Shown: positions 1 through 6,887 of the stretch, piece after piece
How the letters are laid out: every line of letters begins with the position of its first letter
How positions within the stretch are numbered: the first letter of the stretch is position 1
Source: an uncultured Clostridia bacterium
Lineage (GTDB): Bacteria > Bacillota > Clostridia > Oscillospirales > Ruminococcaceae
Assembly: GCA_947175045.1 (NCBI GenBank)
Contig: CAMWLH010000018.1
Location: forward strand, 1 to 13,969
DNA: 13,969 nt
Direction: 5' to 3'
The notes under the pieces: model-generated
Seen by the model: the letters and a program-made list of their open reading frames with translations, nothing else
The model's database searches: none
Told to the model about the DNA's origin: nothing
Position numbers and translations under genes: made by a program

Positions 1-736
1 GCTGAATATTCTGGCGGATTACAATTACCTCATACAGAACCCCGACGCTCCCTTTGTTCCCAAGACCTATATCTTCGCTTCAAAGGCGGCTCCCGGGTAC
101 TATATCGCAAAGCAGATCATAAAGATGATCTGGTGCATAGGCGAGGAGATCAAGCACAACCCCAAGCTCAACGAGAAGCTGAGCGTCGTATTTCTGGAGG
201 ACTACTGCGTAACGCTGTCCGAGATACTCATGCCTGCCGCAGAGATATCCGAGCAGATATCCCTTGCGGGAACCGAGGCTTCGGGCACGGGCAATATGAA
301 GCTCATGCTCAACGGTGCGCTTACCGTGGGTACCTATGACGGCGCGAATGTTGAGATACACGAGGCTGTCGGTACCGACAACATCTTCATCTTCGGCATG
401 AGGACTCCCGAGGTGAACGAGCTGAGACTGAAGGGCTATCACCCCGAGAACTATATCAACTCGAATCCCGTTATCGCGGACGCTATCCAGCGTATGTATA
501 ACGGCATCAACGGCGCTACATTTGAGGAAGTGGCTAACTCCATAAAGTTCAAGGACTTCTATATGGCGCTGGCGGACTTCGACAGCTACCGCGGCACGCA
601 GGCGTATGTGAGCGAGGTTTACCGTGACAGCAAGGATTGGAACAAAAAGTCGCTGTATAATATTGCGGGCGCGGGACGCTTCTCCGCTGACAGAGCGGTT
701 ACCGACTACGCGCGTGACATCTGGAATCTGAAATAA
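1..736 (+). CDS. glgP: Glycogen/maltodextrin phosphorylase, C-terminal part (5' truncated by window edge)
   Basis: GT35 phosphorylase, which releases glucose-1-phosphate from glycogen or maltodextrin in the cytoplasm with a pyridoxal phosphate (PLP) cofactor. The reading frame is open from base 2, giving about 244 C-terminal residues of a family usually near 800, so only the end of the second domain is seen. The family signature EASGTGNMK is present at about bases 275-301; its final lysine (codon 299-301) is the expected PLP Schiff-base lysine. It is followed by LMLNGALTVGTYDGANVEI, the classic phosphorylase block. The frame ends in TAA at 734-736 without frameshift. An intrinsic terminator follows directly and then a GH13 enzyme on the same strand, so this fits a glycogen/maltodextrin degradation locus. 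Family certainty is high; the choice between glycogen and maltodextrin preference cannot be made from the fragment. Confidence 0.96.
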   Translation, partial: LNILADYNYLIQNPDAPFVPKTYIFASKAAPGYYIAKQIIKMIWCIGEEIKHNPKLNEKLSVVFLEDYCVTLSEILMPAAEISEQISLAGTEASGTGNMKLMLNGALTVGTYDGANVEIHEAVGTDNIFIFGMRTPEVNELRLKGYHPENYINSNPVIADAIQRMYNGINGATFEEVANSIKFKDFYMALADFDSYRGTQAYVSEVYRDSKDWNKKSLYNIAGAGRFSADRAVTDYARDIWNLK

Positions 737-748
737 TTGAAATGAGCG

Positions 749-798
749 GAGAGGCAAGGGGCAGTATCAGAGCCTTTCTTGCCTCTCATTTCTTTGTA
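749..798 (+). terminator. Intrinsic terminator after the phosphorylase gene
   Basis: Perfect 10-bp inverted repeat GAGAGGCAAG (749-758) and CTTGCCTCTC (778-787) with a 19-base loop, followed by the T-rich tail ATTTCTTTG. It lies between the phosphorylase stop and the ribosome-binding site of the GH13 gene. No separate promoter is visible in the 79-base gap, so the GH13 gene is probably reached by partial read-through. Confidence 0.75.
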
Positions 799-815
799 AA
801 AGGAGTTGATTCTTA

Positions 816-2702
816 ATGGGTGTACCTCTTTTTGACTGCTTTGACAGCAGCTACAAGCACCCCTTCGGCGCGCTGCGCAAGGGGCAGCCCAGTATTTTCA
901 ATGTACGCATCCCAAAAAGCTCGCAGGTTCAGGACTTAACGCTGGTGATGTTCCGCCCCGGTTATAAGGAGCGGTATATCGCGCTGGAGCTGCAGGACGA
1001 GAGCGGTGAGGACAATACCTATACCTGCGTGTTCACACCAAATAACACGGGAATGCACCAGTATTATTTCACCTGCGTGCTGGACGGACGCCGCCGCTAC
1101 ATCAAGCGCAGCGGGGCTTCGGTGGGAGTGTTCGAGGGCGAGGAGCTGTTTCAGCTCACGGTATTCGACCCGGATTTCTATACTCCGTCGTTCATACGCG
1201 GCGGTATCATGTATCAGATATTCCCCGACCGCTTTGCGAAGAGCGGGGCGGTGCATGAAAATATTCCCGAGGACAGGGTAGTGCGCGAGGATTGGTGGGG
1301 AACTCCCTACTACAAGCCAGACAACAAGGGCGTGGTGCGCAATAACGACTATTTCGGCGGCGATCTGCGGGGAATTATCGAGAAGCTCCCTTATATACAG
1401 AGCCTTGGGGTGACCGTGATATACCTCAACCCCATTTTCGAGGCGCACGAAAATCACCGCTACAACACCGCGAATTACGAAAAGATTGACCCGATGCTCG
1501 GCACCGAGGAGGACTTCCGTGAGCTTTGCAAAAAGGCGGGCGAGATGGGTATCGACATTATCCTGGACGGAGTTTTCTCCCACACGGGCGCGGATTCGAT
1601 CTACTTCAACAAATTCGGGCGCTACGGCGACAATACGGGAGCCTACCGCGACAGGAACAGCCCCTATTATCCTTGGTACAGCTTCACGGCTTACCCCGAC
1701 CGCTACGAGAGCTGGTGGGGAATTACCACTTTGCCCAACGTGAACGAGAACAATGAGCAGTACACGAATTATATCTGCGGCGACGGCGGTATCCTGCAAA
1801 AGTGGATAGAAGCGGGCGCGCGCGGCTGGAGACTTGACGTGGCGGACGAACTGCCCGACGAATTTCTTGACAACCTCAACAAGGCGGTCAAGAAAATGGG
1901 CAAGGACAAGATAATCTACGGAGAGGTCTGGGAGGACGCAACCAACAAGGAGAGCTATGGCGTGCGCAGGCGCTACCTTATCGGCGGTCAGCTTGACAGC
2001 GTGATGAATTATCCCTTTAAGGAAGCAATCCTCCGATATGTCAAGTACGCGGACGGAAGAGCGTTCAGAGAGAGCATTATGACTATCCTGGATCACTACC
2101 CCAAGCCCGCGATAGATATGCTGATGAACTTCCTTTCCACCCACGACACGGAGCGCGCTCTTACTTATTTCGGCGGCGAGGAGGTAGGCTGGCACGACAA
2201 GGACTGGCAGAGCGAGCGCTATCTTGACGGGTCGCAGTATATGTACGGCGTTTCGCTGATGAAGTGCGCTATGGTGCTTCAGTTCTTCCTGCCGGGAGTT
2301 CCCTCGATATACTACGGCGACGAAGCGGGCATGGAGGGATACCGCGACCCGTTTAACCGCCGCTGCTACCCATGGGGAAATGAGAATCTTGATCTTATTG
2401 AGTTTACAAAGCAGCTTTCGAGGATACGAAAGGGCACACGCGCCTTTGAGCAGGGAATAATGGAATTTATTGAGGTGGACGACAAGGTGTGCGTATTCGC
2501 GCGGTACGATAAGATAACCCGCGACGCCGCGATAATCTATCTGAACAAATCCACCCGCGGGCGCAGCTTTGAGATACACAACGAGCATACGGATATGTTC
2601 TACGATTTCAAGATCGCGTTCGACCGATACGACAGGGGCATTGAGAACGGGCATATTACAGTTGCTCCCTTTGACTACGCAGTAGTCTACTGCAAGATAT
2701 AA
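816..2702 (+). CDS. GH13 alpha-glucan hydrolase (neopullulanase / cyclomaltodextrinase / maltogenic amylase-like)
   Basis: Retaining alpha-amylase-superfamily enzyme of 628 residues. An N-terminal beta-sandwich-like region (about 20-120) precedes the TIM barrel, as in the neopullulanase/cyclomaltodextrinase group. All GH13 conserved regions are seen: DGVFSHTG (251-258), GWRLDVADE (337-345, nucleophile Asp341), YGEVWED (368-374, acid/base Glu370) and STHDTER (441-447, His443 and Asp444 stabilising the transition state). The C-terminal beta domain is about 540-628. There is no signal peptide, so it should act in the cytoplasm on imported maltodextrins or glycogen, next to a phosphorylase. The start at 816 is supported by AAAAGGAG at 798-805, 10 bases upstream. 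The four motifs would also fit related GH13 subfamilies, so the exact specificity (alpha-1,4, alpha-1,6 or cyclodextrins) is inference. Confidence 0.92.
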   Translation: MGVPLFDCFDSSYKHPFGALRKGQPSIFNVRIPKSSQVQDLTLVMFRPGYKERYIALELQDESGEDNTYTCVFTPNNTGMHQYYFTCVLDGRRRYIKRSGASVGVFEGEELFQLTVFDPDFYTPSFIRGGIMYQIFPDRFAKSGAVHENIPEDRVVREDWWGTPYYKPDNKGVVRNNDYFGGDLRGIIEKLPYIQSLGVTVIYLNPIFEAHENHRYNTANYEKIDPMLGTEEDFRELCKKAGEMGIDIILDGVFSHTGADSIYFNKFGRYGDNTGAYRDRNSPYYPWYSFTAYPDRYESWWGITTLPNVNENNEQYTNYICGDGGILQKWIEAGARGWRLDVADELPDEFLDNLNKAVKKMGKDKIIYGEVWEDATNKESYGVRRRYLIGGQLDSVMNYPFKEAILRYVKYADGRAFRESIMTILDHYPKPAIDMLMNFLSTHDTERALTYFGGEEVGWHDKDWQSERYLDGSQYMYGVSLMKCAMVLQFFLPGVPSIYYGDEAGMEGYRDPFNRRCYPWGNENLDLIEFTKQLSRIRKGTRAFEQGIMEFIEVDDKVCVFARYDKITRDAAIIYLNKSTRGRSFEIHNEHTDMFYDFKIAFDRYDRGIENGHITVAPFDYAVVYCKI

Positions 2703-3031
2703 GAGGAAAAGCATAAGTGCCCTATTGTGATAGGCTAGAGATGTAAAAAGGGAGAAGCCCCCTATTTTGTCAGAGAGCTTGAAACGGGGTACGGCGCTAT
2801 CGGCGATCAACGGTATTTGAAAATGAAATCCCGCGAAGGGCAGTTAAAGTCAACGCGGGATTTTATATTGTTTGGCACGCTGCCCGTGAATTCATTTCAT
2901 ACGCGTTGAAACACAGATAAATGTATTTTAGGCAAAAATGAAACGAAACGCGAGAAAGAGAGAAAAAAGCAGGGAATCGGAGAGAAATACAGAGGATAGG
3001 GGATATATTTAAAATTTAGAGAAAAAAGCCC
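2703..3031. other. Intergenic region without a recognisable gene
   Basis: About 330 bases between the GH13 stop and the rplM promoter. It holds a small CCTAT/ATAGG hairpin (about 2721-2734), a weak GGG/CCC hairpin with flanking A and T tracts near 2749-2767, and a strong terminator (2826-2867). From about 2937 to 3003 the + strand is very rich in purines (runs such as GAGAAAGAGAGAAAAAAG). I could not match the structured part (2703-2825) to a riboswitch, T-box, 6S RNA or signal recognition particle RNA, and no small ORF with a convincing ribosome-binding site was seen. Confidence 0.5.
2826..2867 (+). terminator. Strong intrinsic terminator downstream of the GH13 gene
   Basis: Perfect 10-bp stem AAATCCCGCG (2826-2835) and CGCGGGATTT (2854-2863), 18-base loop, followed by TTATATTG. 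It isolates the GH13 transcript from the ribosomal protein operon. The last T residues of the stem merge with the tail, as usual for Firmicutes terminators. Confidence 0.85.
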
Positions 3032-3060
3032 TTGACAAAGTATGGGTAAAAGTGTATAAT
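3032..3060 (+). promoter_or_regulatory. Consensus sigma-A promoter of rplM-rpsI
   Basis: A perfect -35 TTGACA (3032-3037) and perfect -10 TATAAT (3055-3060) are separated by exactly 17 bases. Transcription should start near 3067, giving a leader of about 57 bases. Such a strong promoter fits the high expression needed for ribosomal proteins. Confidence 0.92.
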
Positions 3061-3066
3061 AACTAA

Positions 3067-3123
3067 TGTTGTGATGACATTTCCATTAGAAATGGCGATA
3101 AATGAAAACAAGGAGGAAGTAAT
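3067..3123 (+). promoter_or_regulatory. rplM mRNA leader with a small hairpin; possible L13 autoregulatory site
   Basis: The short leader contains CATTTC and GAAATG (about 3079-3084 and 3090-3095), able to form a 6-bp hairpin with a 5-base loop, or alternatively CCATT/AATGG. AGGAGG at 3111-3116 is the rplM ribosome-binding site, 7 bases before the ATG. Short leaders with one hairpin before rplM are known in Firmicutes as L13 autoregulatory elements; that this is one is inference from position and size, since I cannot match a consensus. Confidence 0.35.
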
Positions 3124-3552
3124 ATGTCAACATATATGCCTAAGGCTGAAACTATGGAACGCAGCTGGTATATTCTCGACGCGGCAGGCAGACCCCTCGG
3201 TCGTGTTGCGGCTATGGCTGCTCACCTGCTCAGAGGCAAGCATAAGCCCACATTCGCACCCCACTGCGACTGCGGCGACCATGTAATTATCATTAACTGC
3301 TCCAAGGCAGTGCTCACCGGCAAGAAGCTGGAAAAGAAGGTTTACAGATGGCACACGGGCTGGATAGGTCACCTCAAGGAGGTAGGCTACGACAAGTTGA
3401 TGGCGGAGAAGCCCGAGAAGGCTATGACGCTGGCAGTAAACGGTATGTTGCCCGATACTACCATCGGAAGAAAGGCTCTCACAAGACTGCGCTGCTACGC
3501 AGGTGCGGAGCATAAGAACGCGGCTCAGAAGCCCGTTGAGTATAAGTTTTAA
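3124..3552 (+). CDS. rplM: Large-subunit ribosomal protein L13 (uL13)
   Basis: Ribosomal protein of the 50S subunit, an early assembly protein binding 23S rRNA. The 142-residue length is normal for the family. Typical blocks are visible: WYILDAAGRPLGRVA near the N-terminus (about 14-28), LLRGKHKPTFAPHCDCGD (about 35-52), VIIINCSKAVLTGKK and MLPDTTIGRKALTRL near 108-122, with the usual short tail. The start is fixed by AGGAGG seven bases upstream. It is the first gene of a two-gene operon with rpsI; its stop overlaps the rpsI ribosome-binding site (AAGGAGG, 3551-3557), so the two are translated in close succession. The L13-S9 pairing is conserved across bacteria. Confidence 0.98.
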   Translation: MSTYMPKAETMERSWYILDAAGRPLGRVAAMAAHLLRGKHKPTFAPHCDCGDHVIIINCSKAVLTGKKLEKKVYRWHTGWIGHLKEVGYDKLMAEKPEKAMTLAVNGMLPDTTIGRKALTRLRCYAGAEHKNAAQKPVEYKF

Positions 3553-3564
3553 GGAGGGCTGAAT

Positions 3565-3960
3565 ATGTACGAATCTAACTACTACTACGGAACAGGCAGA
3601 AGAAAGCACTCCGTTGCAAGAGTAAGAGTTTATCCCGGCAGCGGTTCGATCACCATTAACGGCAGAGGAATAGACGATTATTTCGGTCTGGACACTCTTA
3701 AGCTGATCGTTCGTCAGCCTCTCGCTCTTACCGATACGGTCGAGAAGTTCGATATTGTCTGCACAGTCGCAGGCGGCGGCGTTACCGGTCAGGCGGGCGC
3801 TATCCGTCACGGTATCTCCAGAGCGCTGCTCCAGTATTCCGACGAGCTGCGCCCCGTTCTCAAGAAGGCGGGCTTCCTCACTCGTGACCCGAGAATGAAG
3901 GAAAGAAAGAAGTACGGCTTGAAGGCTGCAAGACGTGCTCCCCAGTTCTCGAAGAGATAA
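3565..3960 (+). CDS. rpsI: Small-subunit ribosomal protein S9 (uS9)
   Basis: Ribosomal protein of the 30S subunit whose C-terminal tail reaches into the tRNA-binding P site. The 131-residue product has the hallmark start [14 protein letters not shown] (about 6-19), the GITGQAGA-like segment [19 protein letters not shown] (about 71-89), [16 protein letters not shown] (about 104-119) and the conserved end SKR, whose last arginine contacts P-site tRNA. It follows rplM by 12 bases with its own AAGGAGG and is closed by an intrinsic terminator. No promoter of its own is seen, so it depends on the rplM promoter. Confidence 0.98.
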   Translation: MYESNYYYGTGRRKHSVARVRVYPGSGSITINGRGIDDYFGLDTLKLIVRQPLALTDTVEKFDIVCTVAGGGVTGQAGAIRHGISRALLQYSDELRPVLKKAGFLTRDPRMKERKKYGLKAARRAPQFSKR

Positions 3961-3975
3961 TCTATGCATTATTGA

Positions 3976-4005
3976 CCCCCGTTTTCAATCAAACGGGGGG
4001 CTTTT
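3976..4005 (+). terminator. Intrinsic terminator of the rplM-rpsI operon
   Basis: Perfect 9-bp stem CCCCCGTTT (3976-3984) and AAACGGGGG (3991-3999) with a 6-base loop TCAATC, followed by GCTTTTATTA. It starts 15 bases after the rpsI stop and separates the operon from the membrane-protein gene downstream. Confidence 0.93.
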
Positions 4006-4027
4006 ATTACTAAGAGAGGTAATATTT

Positions 4028-4642
4028 ATGTTCAGATTTAAGTGGGGACGGTTGCTGTCGGGCGGTATTCTGCTGACGATAATGGGCTTGATATTAACGA
4101 TAAACGCGGCGGTAAACCAACCCGAGCGCTACACATTTCTTGACGAGATATCATACAAGAGGCTGTCGGACGATATGCTTGTACAGGGCAGATTTTCAAG
4201 GATAATCGGAAAATACACATACGATTTCGGTGAGGGAGAGAGTATATACTACGTTGCGGCGCTGCCGTCGACCAAAGATGCCGACGTGAAATACATAAGC
4301 GTAAACACGCCTGTTGAACAGCCGTCGTGGGATATGCGCATAGGGCAGTGCAGGGATCATCTCGACAATGGCACGGAGCTTTATGAGGGGAAAAACACCA
4401 TCACATCCTGCAAGCTGCATAAAATGACCGAGGACGACCTTACGGCAGCATACGCCGCCTGCGAGGGCTATGTTCAGCAGGGCGATATACTGCCCTTCTA
4501 TACAGAGCCGTATTATATCAACTACAAGGAGCAGGCTGCAAGCACCCCCGAATATCCTATCGGCGTGGGGATAGTTGTGCTGGTGTTGGGCGTGGGAGCA
4601 GTCGCGGTGTGGATACTCCGCCCGTTAATAACCAAAGAATGA
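4028..4642 (+). CDS. Unrecognised protein with two membrane segments and an external domain
   Basis: I do not recognise a functional family. The product is 204 residues. The first hydrophobic segment spans about 8-28 (LLSGGILLTIMGLILTI) after a basic N-terminus, and a second spans about 175-198 (IGVGIVVLVLGVGAVAVWIL) before a short basic tail. The roughly 140 residues between them are polar and contain three cysteines (in GQC, TSC and AAC), so they probably face the outside as one domain anchored at both ends. The ATG at 4028 is chosen because AAGAGAGG at 4012-4019 lies just upstream; the frame is open further upstream but that would run through the rpsI terminator and stop region. No promoter is evident; it may be read through from rpsI. 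There is no convincing terminator after it. Function unknown. Confidence 0.75.
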   Translation: MFRFKWGRLLSGGILLTIMGLILTINAAVNQPERYTFLDEISYKRLSDDMLVQGRFSRIIGKYTYDFGEGESIYYVAALPSTKDADVKYISVNTPVEQPSWDMRIGQCRDHLDNGTELYEGKNTITSCKLHKMTEDDLTAAYAACEGYVQQGDILPFYTEPYYINYKEQAASTPEYPIGVGIVVLVLGVGAVAVWILRPLITKE

Positions 4643-5242
4643 TCTTTCTTTTAGAGTTAAAGTGATGATCGTGCGGATTTCCCGCGGTTTGCTTTGGAGG
4701 AGATATGCCGAAACGGCGGAGAACGGATCATCGGCCATATAAAAGCGGATCGCCGTCTGTTTGGCGTCAGACCGCGTAGCATTCAACACGGCGACCATAT
4801 AGGAAATTTGATTCCGAAAAACGCCGGGGTGTTATCTCAATATTGTTCATTGCTGCGCTTTATATTCTTTGCAAACTCCGATCAAGGAATATTTCTCATA
4901 ATATAGTGATTTTTGAAACACTGTATTATATTTCGCGGCAGAACGCGGAACAAGCGGAGAGTTTCCCCAAAATACCGCTGTGAGAAAAGAGAATGAGCGT
5001 GATCTTTTTTTAAAAAACGCGTTTCACCAAAAAAAGATAATGCGAATATTTGAAACGATTATAAATTTTTTCACACGTTTCGACAATGATTTATATGCCG
5101 ACAATTGCGGTTTAAAATGCCTCAAAACGCGCTTATAATCAAAATTCATGGCATTTTGTACTATAAAAATCAAAATGTTTTAAATTTCACCTTTTGGTAA
5201 TAACGCCCAATAAACCGCTTCTGATTTGATGATAAATGCTAA
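4643..5242. other. Long gene-free region upstream of the sugar importer
   Basis: About 600 bases with no protein-coding gene I can support. The first part (4643-4880) is of coding-like composition and holds complementary segments such as GATGATC (4664-4670) and GATCATC (4726-4732). From about 4890 the DNA becomes AT-rich. It contains the self-complementary AAACGCGTTT (5015-5024) and the dyad GAAACG (5052-5057) / CGTTTC (5076-5081), which share the ACGTTTCG-like core with the operator next to the importer promoter. No tRNA, IS element or repeat array was seen. Confidence 0.5.
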
Positions 5243-5271
5243 TTGATAAATTTTTTAAAGTCGTGTATAAT
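5243..5271 (+). promoter_or_regulatory. Sigma-A promoter of the sugar importer operon
   Basis: The -35 element TTGATA (5243-5248, one mismatch) and a perfect -10 TATAAT (5266-5271) are separated by 17 bases. The predicted start near 5278 leaves a leader of about 100 bases before the binding-protein gene, and two operator-like palindromes lie within that leader. Confidence 0.85.
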
Positions 5272-5288
5272 AGTCTTAACGGTTGAGA

Positions 5289-5302
5289 TGTAAACGTTTC
5301 GG
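5289..5302. promoter_or_regulatory. LacI/CcpA-type operator candidate 1
   Basis: TGTAAACGTTTCGG has the central CG and flanking AAACGTTT palindrome typical of LacI/GalR-family operators and fits the CcpA cre consensus at 12 of 14 positions. It sits about 11-24 bases after the predicted transcription start, where a bound repressor would block early transcription. The protein that binds (a local LacI-type sugar regulator or CcpA) is not encoded in the window. Confidence 0.65.
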
Positions 5303-5318
5303 GCGGTATACCCCGAAC

Positions 5319-5332
5319 TGAAATCGTTTTCG
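5319..5332. promoter_or_regulatory. LacI/CcpA-type operator candidate 2
   Basis: TGAAATCGTTTTCG is a second imperfect palindrome around a central CG, also 12 of 14 to the cre consensus. Its centre is exactly 30 bases from the centre of candidate 1, close to three helical turns, so both sites would face the same side of the DNA. This supports a cooperative pair but remains sequence-based. Confidence 0.5.
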
Positions 5333-5377
5333 CTGCTGTTCAACCAAAGAAATTAAATTTTTGGAGGTAAGGCTACT

Positions 5378-6739
5378 ATGAAGAAAAAAATTCTGGCGTT
5401 CATTATGGCGGCAGCTACATGTTTTTCGCTGACTGCCTGCAGCACAAGTTCCAATTCGGACAGCTCCGACAATTCCGGGGCGGGCAATTCCAACTCTAAC
5501 TCTAACTCTGACAGCTCCTCTTCGGACAACTCCGGCGCGGGCAGCTCGGACGGTTCTACTATCGATCTTGTTGTATGGGGTCCCGAGGAAGATCAGACCT
5601 TCCTTACCGGGCTGATAGAGGACTTTAAAAATCAGTATCCCGATCAGAGCTTCAATATCCAGCTCGGCGTTGAGTCCGAGGCTACGGCTAAGGACACGGT
5701 GCTGACCGACCCCTCGGCGGCTGCCGACGTTTACGCTTTCGCGAGCGATCAGCTCAACGACCTGGTAGCGGCAGGCGCTCTTGCGGATCTTACCGCTCTC
5801 AGCGACGCTTTCAAGGCTATCACGGGCAACAGCATCGATGATATCATGGCTATGAACATAGAGGGCTCCGTTGCCGCCGCTACAAAGAACGGAAACGTTT
5901 ATGCGCTTCCTCTCGGCGCTGGAAACAACTTCTTTATGTACTATGACAAGTCCAAGATCACGGAAAACGACGTAATGACATGGGACGGTCTGCTGTCCGC
6001 CGCAAGCGCCGCGGGCAAAAAGGCAGGCATGGTATTCAATTCCGGCTGGTATAACGGCGGATTCTTCCTTGGTGCGGGCTTTACCGCTTCCATGAACGCT
6101 GACGGCACCACAAATCTTGATTGGAACAAGACCTCTGCCGACGGCATTACCGGCGTTCAGGTAGTTGAGGGAATGATCTCCATAGCAAGCAACCCTGCGT
6201 TTATGGCGATTGCGGATAACGATATCAGCAATCAGATCGCTGCCGGCGAGCTGTGCGCGGTAGTTTCGGGCTCTTGGGATATGAGCACTGTTGAGGCTGC
6301 ATGGGGTGCGGAGAACGTTGGCGTTGCAAAGCTCCCGACCTACACCTGCGGCGGCAATCAGGTACAGCAGGGCTGCTACTCCGGCTTTAAACTCATGGGC
6401 GTTAACGGCATGAGCAAACAGGTCGGCTGGGCTGCCGTTCTTGCGGAGTTCCTCACCAACGAGAGCGCTCAGATGAAGCGTTACGAGGCTCGTCAGCTCG
6501 CTCCCACCAACATCAAGGCTTCCGAGGCTGACGCTGTTATGGCAAACGAGATGCTCGCTGCTTCTATCGCTCAGGACGCTGCTTGCGGCGTGCTCCAGGA
6601 CGTAGGCGGAAAGTACTGGGATCCTACCGCTACTCTCGGCGAGCTTATCGCTCAGGGACAGCTCAAGGTGGGCGACACCGAGGCTATCCAGGCTGCGCTT
6701 GATACAATGGTAGAGGGCGTTACCGCTCCTGTTGAGTAA
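5378..6739 (+). CDS. ABC-importer sugar-binding lipoprotein (MalE/GanS-like)
   Basis: Extracytoplasmic solute-binding protein of the family-1 (maltose type) group, 453 residues. A lipoprotein signal peptide with lipobox LTAC places the lipidated cysteine at residue 21, anchoring it to the outside of the membrane. Residues 22-60 form a flexible linker made almost only of Ser, Asn, Asp and Gly. The binding domain starts at IDLVVWGPEEDQTF (62-75), and the late part has the usual YSGFKLMGVN and FLTNESAQMKRYEARQLAPT blocks of sugar-binding proteins. The start follows GGAGG (5363-5367) by 10 bases. It is the first gene of the importer operon, followed by a structured terminator and two permeases. 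The substrate is uncertain: maltodextrin from the upstream glucan enzymes, or galacto-oligosaccharides from the nearby GH53 galactanase (as with Bacillus GanS). Confidence 0.93.
   Translation: MKKKILAFIMAAATCFSLTACSTSSNSDSSDNSGAGNSNSNSNSDSSSSDNSGAGSSDGSTIDLVVWGPEEDQTFLTGLIEDFKNQYPDQSFNIQLGVESEATAKDTVLTDPSAAADVYAFASDQLNDLVAAGALADLTALSDAFKAITGNSIDDIMAMNIEGSVAAATKNGNVYALPLGAGNNFFMYYDKSKITENDVMTWDGLLSAASAAGKKAGMVFNSGWYNGGFFLGAGFTASMNADGTTNLDWNKTSADGITGVQVVEGMISIASNPAFMAIADNDISNQIAAGELCAVVSGSWDMSTVEAAWGAENVGVAKLPTYTCGGNQVQQGCYSGFKLMGVNGMSKQVGWAAVLAEFLTNESAQMKRYEARQLAPTNIKASEADAVMANEMLAASIAQDAACGVLQDVGGKYWDPTATLGELIAQGQLKVGDTEAIQAALDTMVEGVTAPVE
5492..5509 (+). repeat. In-frame hexamer repeat (AACTCT)x3 in the binding-protein linker
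   Basis: Three perfect copies of AACTCT encode Asn-Ser repeats in the Ser/Asn/Asp linker of the lipoprotein. They lie between two imperfect copies of a longer unit, each encoding a Ser/Asp run followed by DNSGAG (residues 28-36 and 45-55). Repeat slippage here would change linker length in frame without damaging the binding domain. Confidence 0.8.
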
Positions 6740-6767
6740 AGGGAACGCGGTTTGTTAAAAGGGACTT

Positions 6768-6858
6768 TTATCCGTCAGCGCGGATAAGCCTGTAAAAAAT
6801 TCTTTTGGTGATCTTACAGGTTGTCGAATGGTCTGACGTTTCGGCAACCTGTATTTTT
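6768..6858 (+). terminator. Structured intercistronic terminator/attenuator between binding protein and permease
   Basis: Main hairpin: ACAGGTTGTCGAA (6816-6828) and TTCGGCAACCTGT (6840-6852), 13 pairs including one G-U, followed by ATTTTTATTCT, a good intrinsic terminator. Upstream, CCTGTAA (6789-6795) is perfectly complementary to TTACAGG (6814-6820), which is the 5' arm of the terminator, so the two hairpins exclude each other. A third hairpin TTATCCG (6768-6774) / CGGATAA (6781-6787) precedes them. The expected effect is more binding protein than permease. Intercistronic hairpins after malE are known from E. coli (REP elements). Confidence 0.8.
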
Positions 6859-6887
6859 ATTCTATGCTTTTTAACGGGGTGATAAAA

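Noticed and set aside
936..2810. Long open frame on the minus strand (624 codons) opposite the GH13 gene
   Set aside because: It mirrors the GH13 gene, whose catalytic motifs are all intact on the + strand; the translation has no recognisable family and no ribosome-binding site. It is a codon-bias shadow.
2703..2825. Structured stretch before the GH13 terminator, considered as a T-box, 6S RNA or riboswitch
   Set aside because: Some T-box-like words (AGAGAGC) occur, but there is no specifier domain, no TGG antiterminator bulge and no amino-acid gene downstream. 6S and SRP RNA cores are absent. Left as unassigned.
2937..3003. Purine-rich stretch before the rplM promoter as a possible origin or triplex element
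   Set aside because: It is biased but not a regular repeat or mirror repeat, and no DnaA-box cluster was seen. Compositional bias alone is not enough.
4705..4779. Small ORF for a basic 24-residue peptide (starts MPKRRRTDHR) behind GGAGG at 4696-4700
   Set aside because: The ribosome-binding site is good but only 4 bases from the ATG, no promoter or terminator frames it, and a 24-codon ORF is expected by chance. An overlapping 70-codon frame (4694-4906) has no ribosome-binding site.
5298..5317. Small hairpin TTCGGG/CCCGAA in the importer leader, considered as a riboswitch or terminator
   Set aside because: Only 6 bp, no T tail, and it overlaps the better-supported operator candidate.
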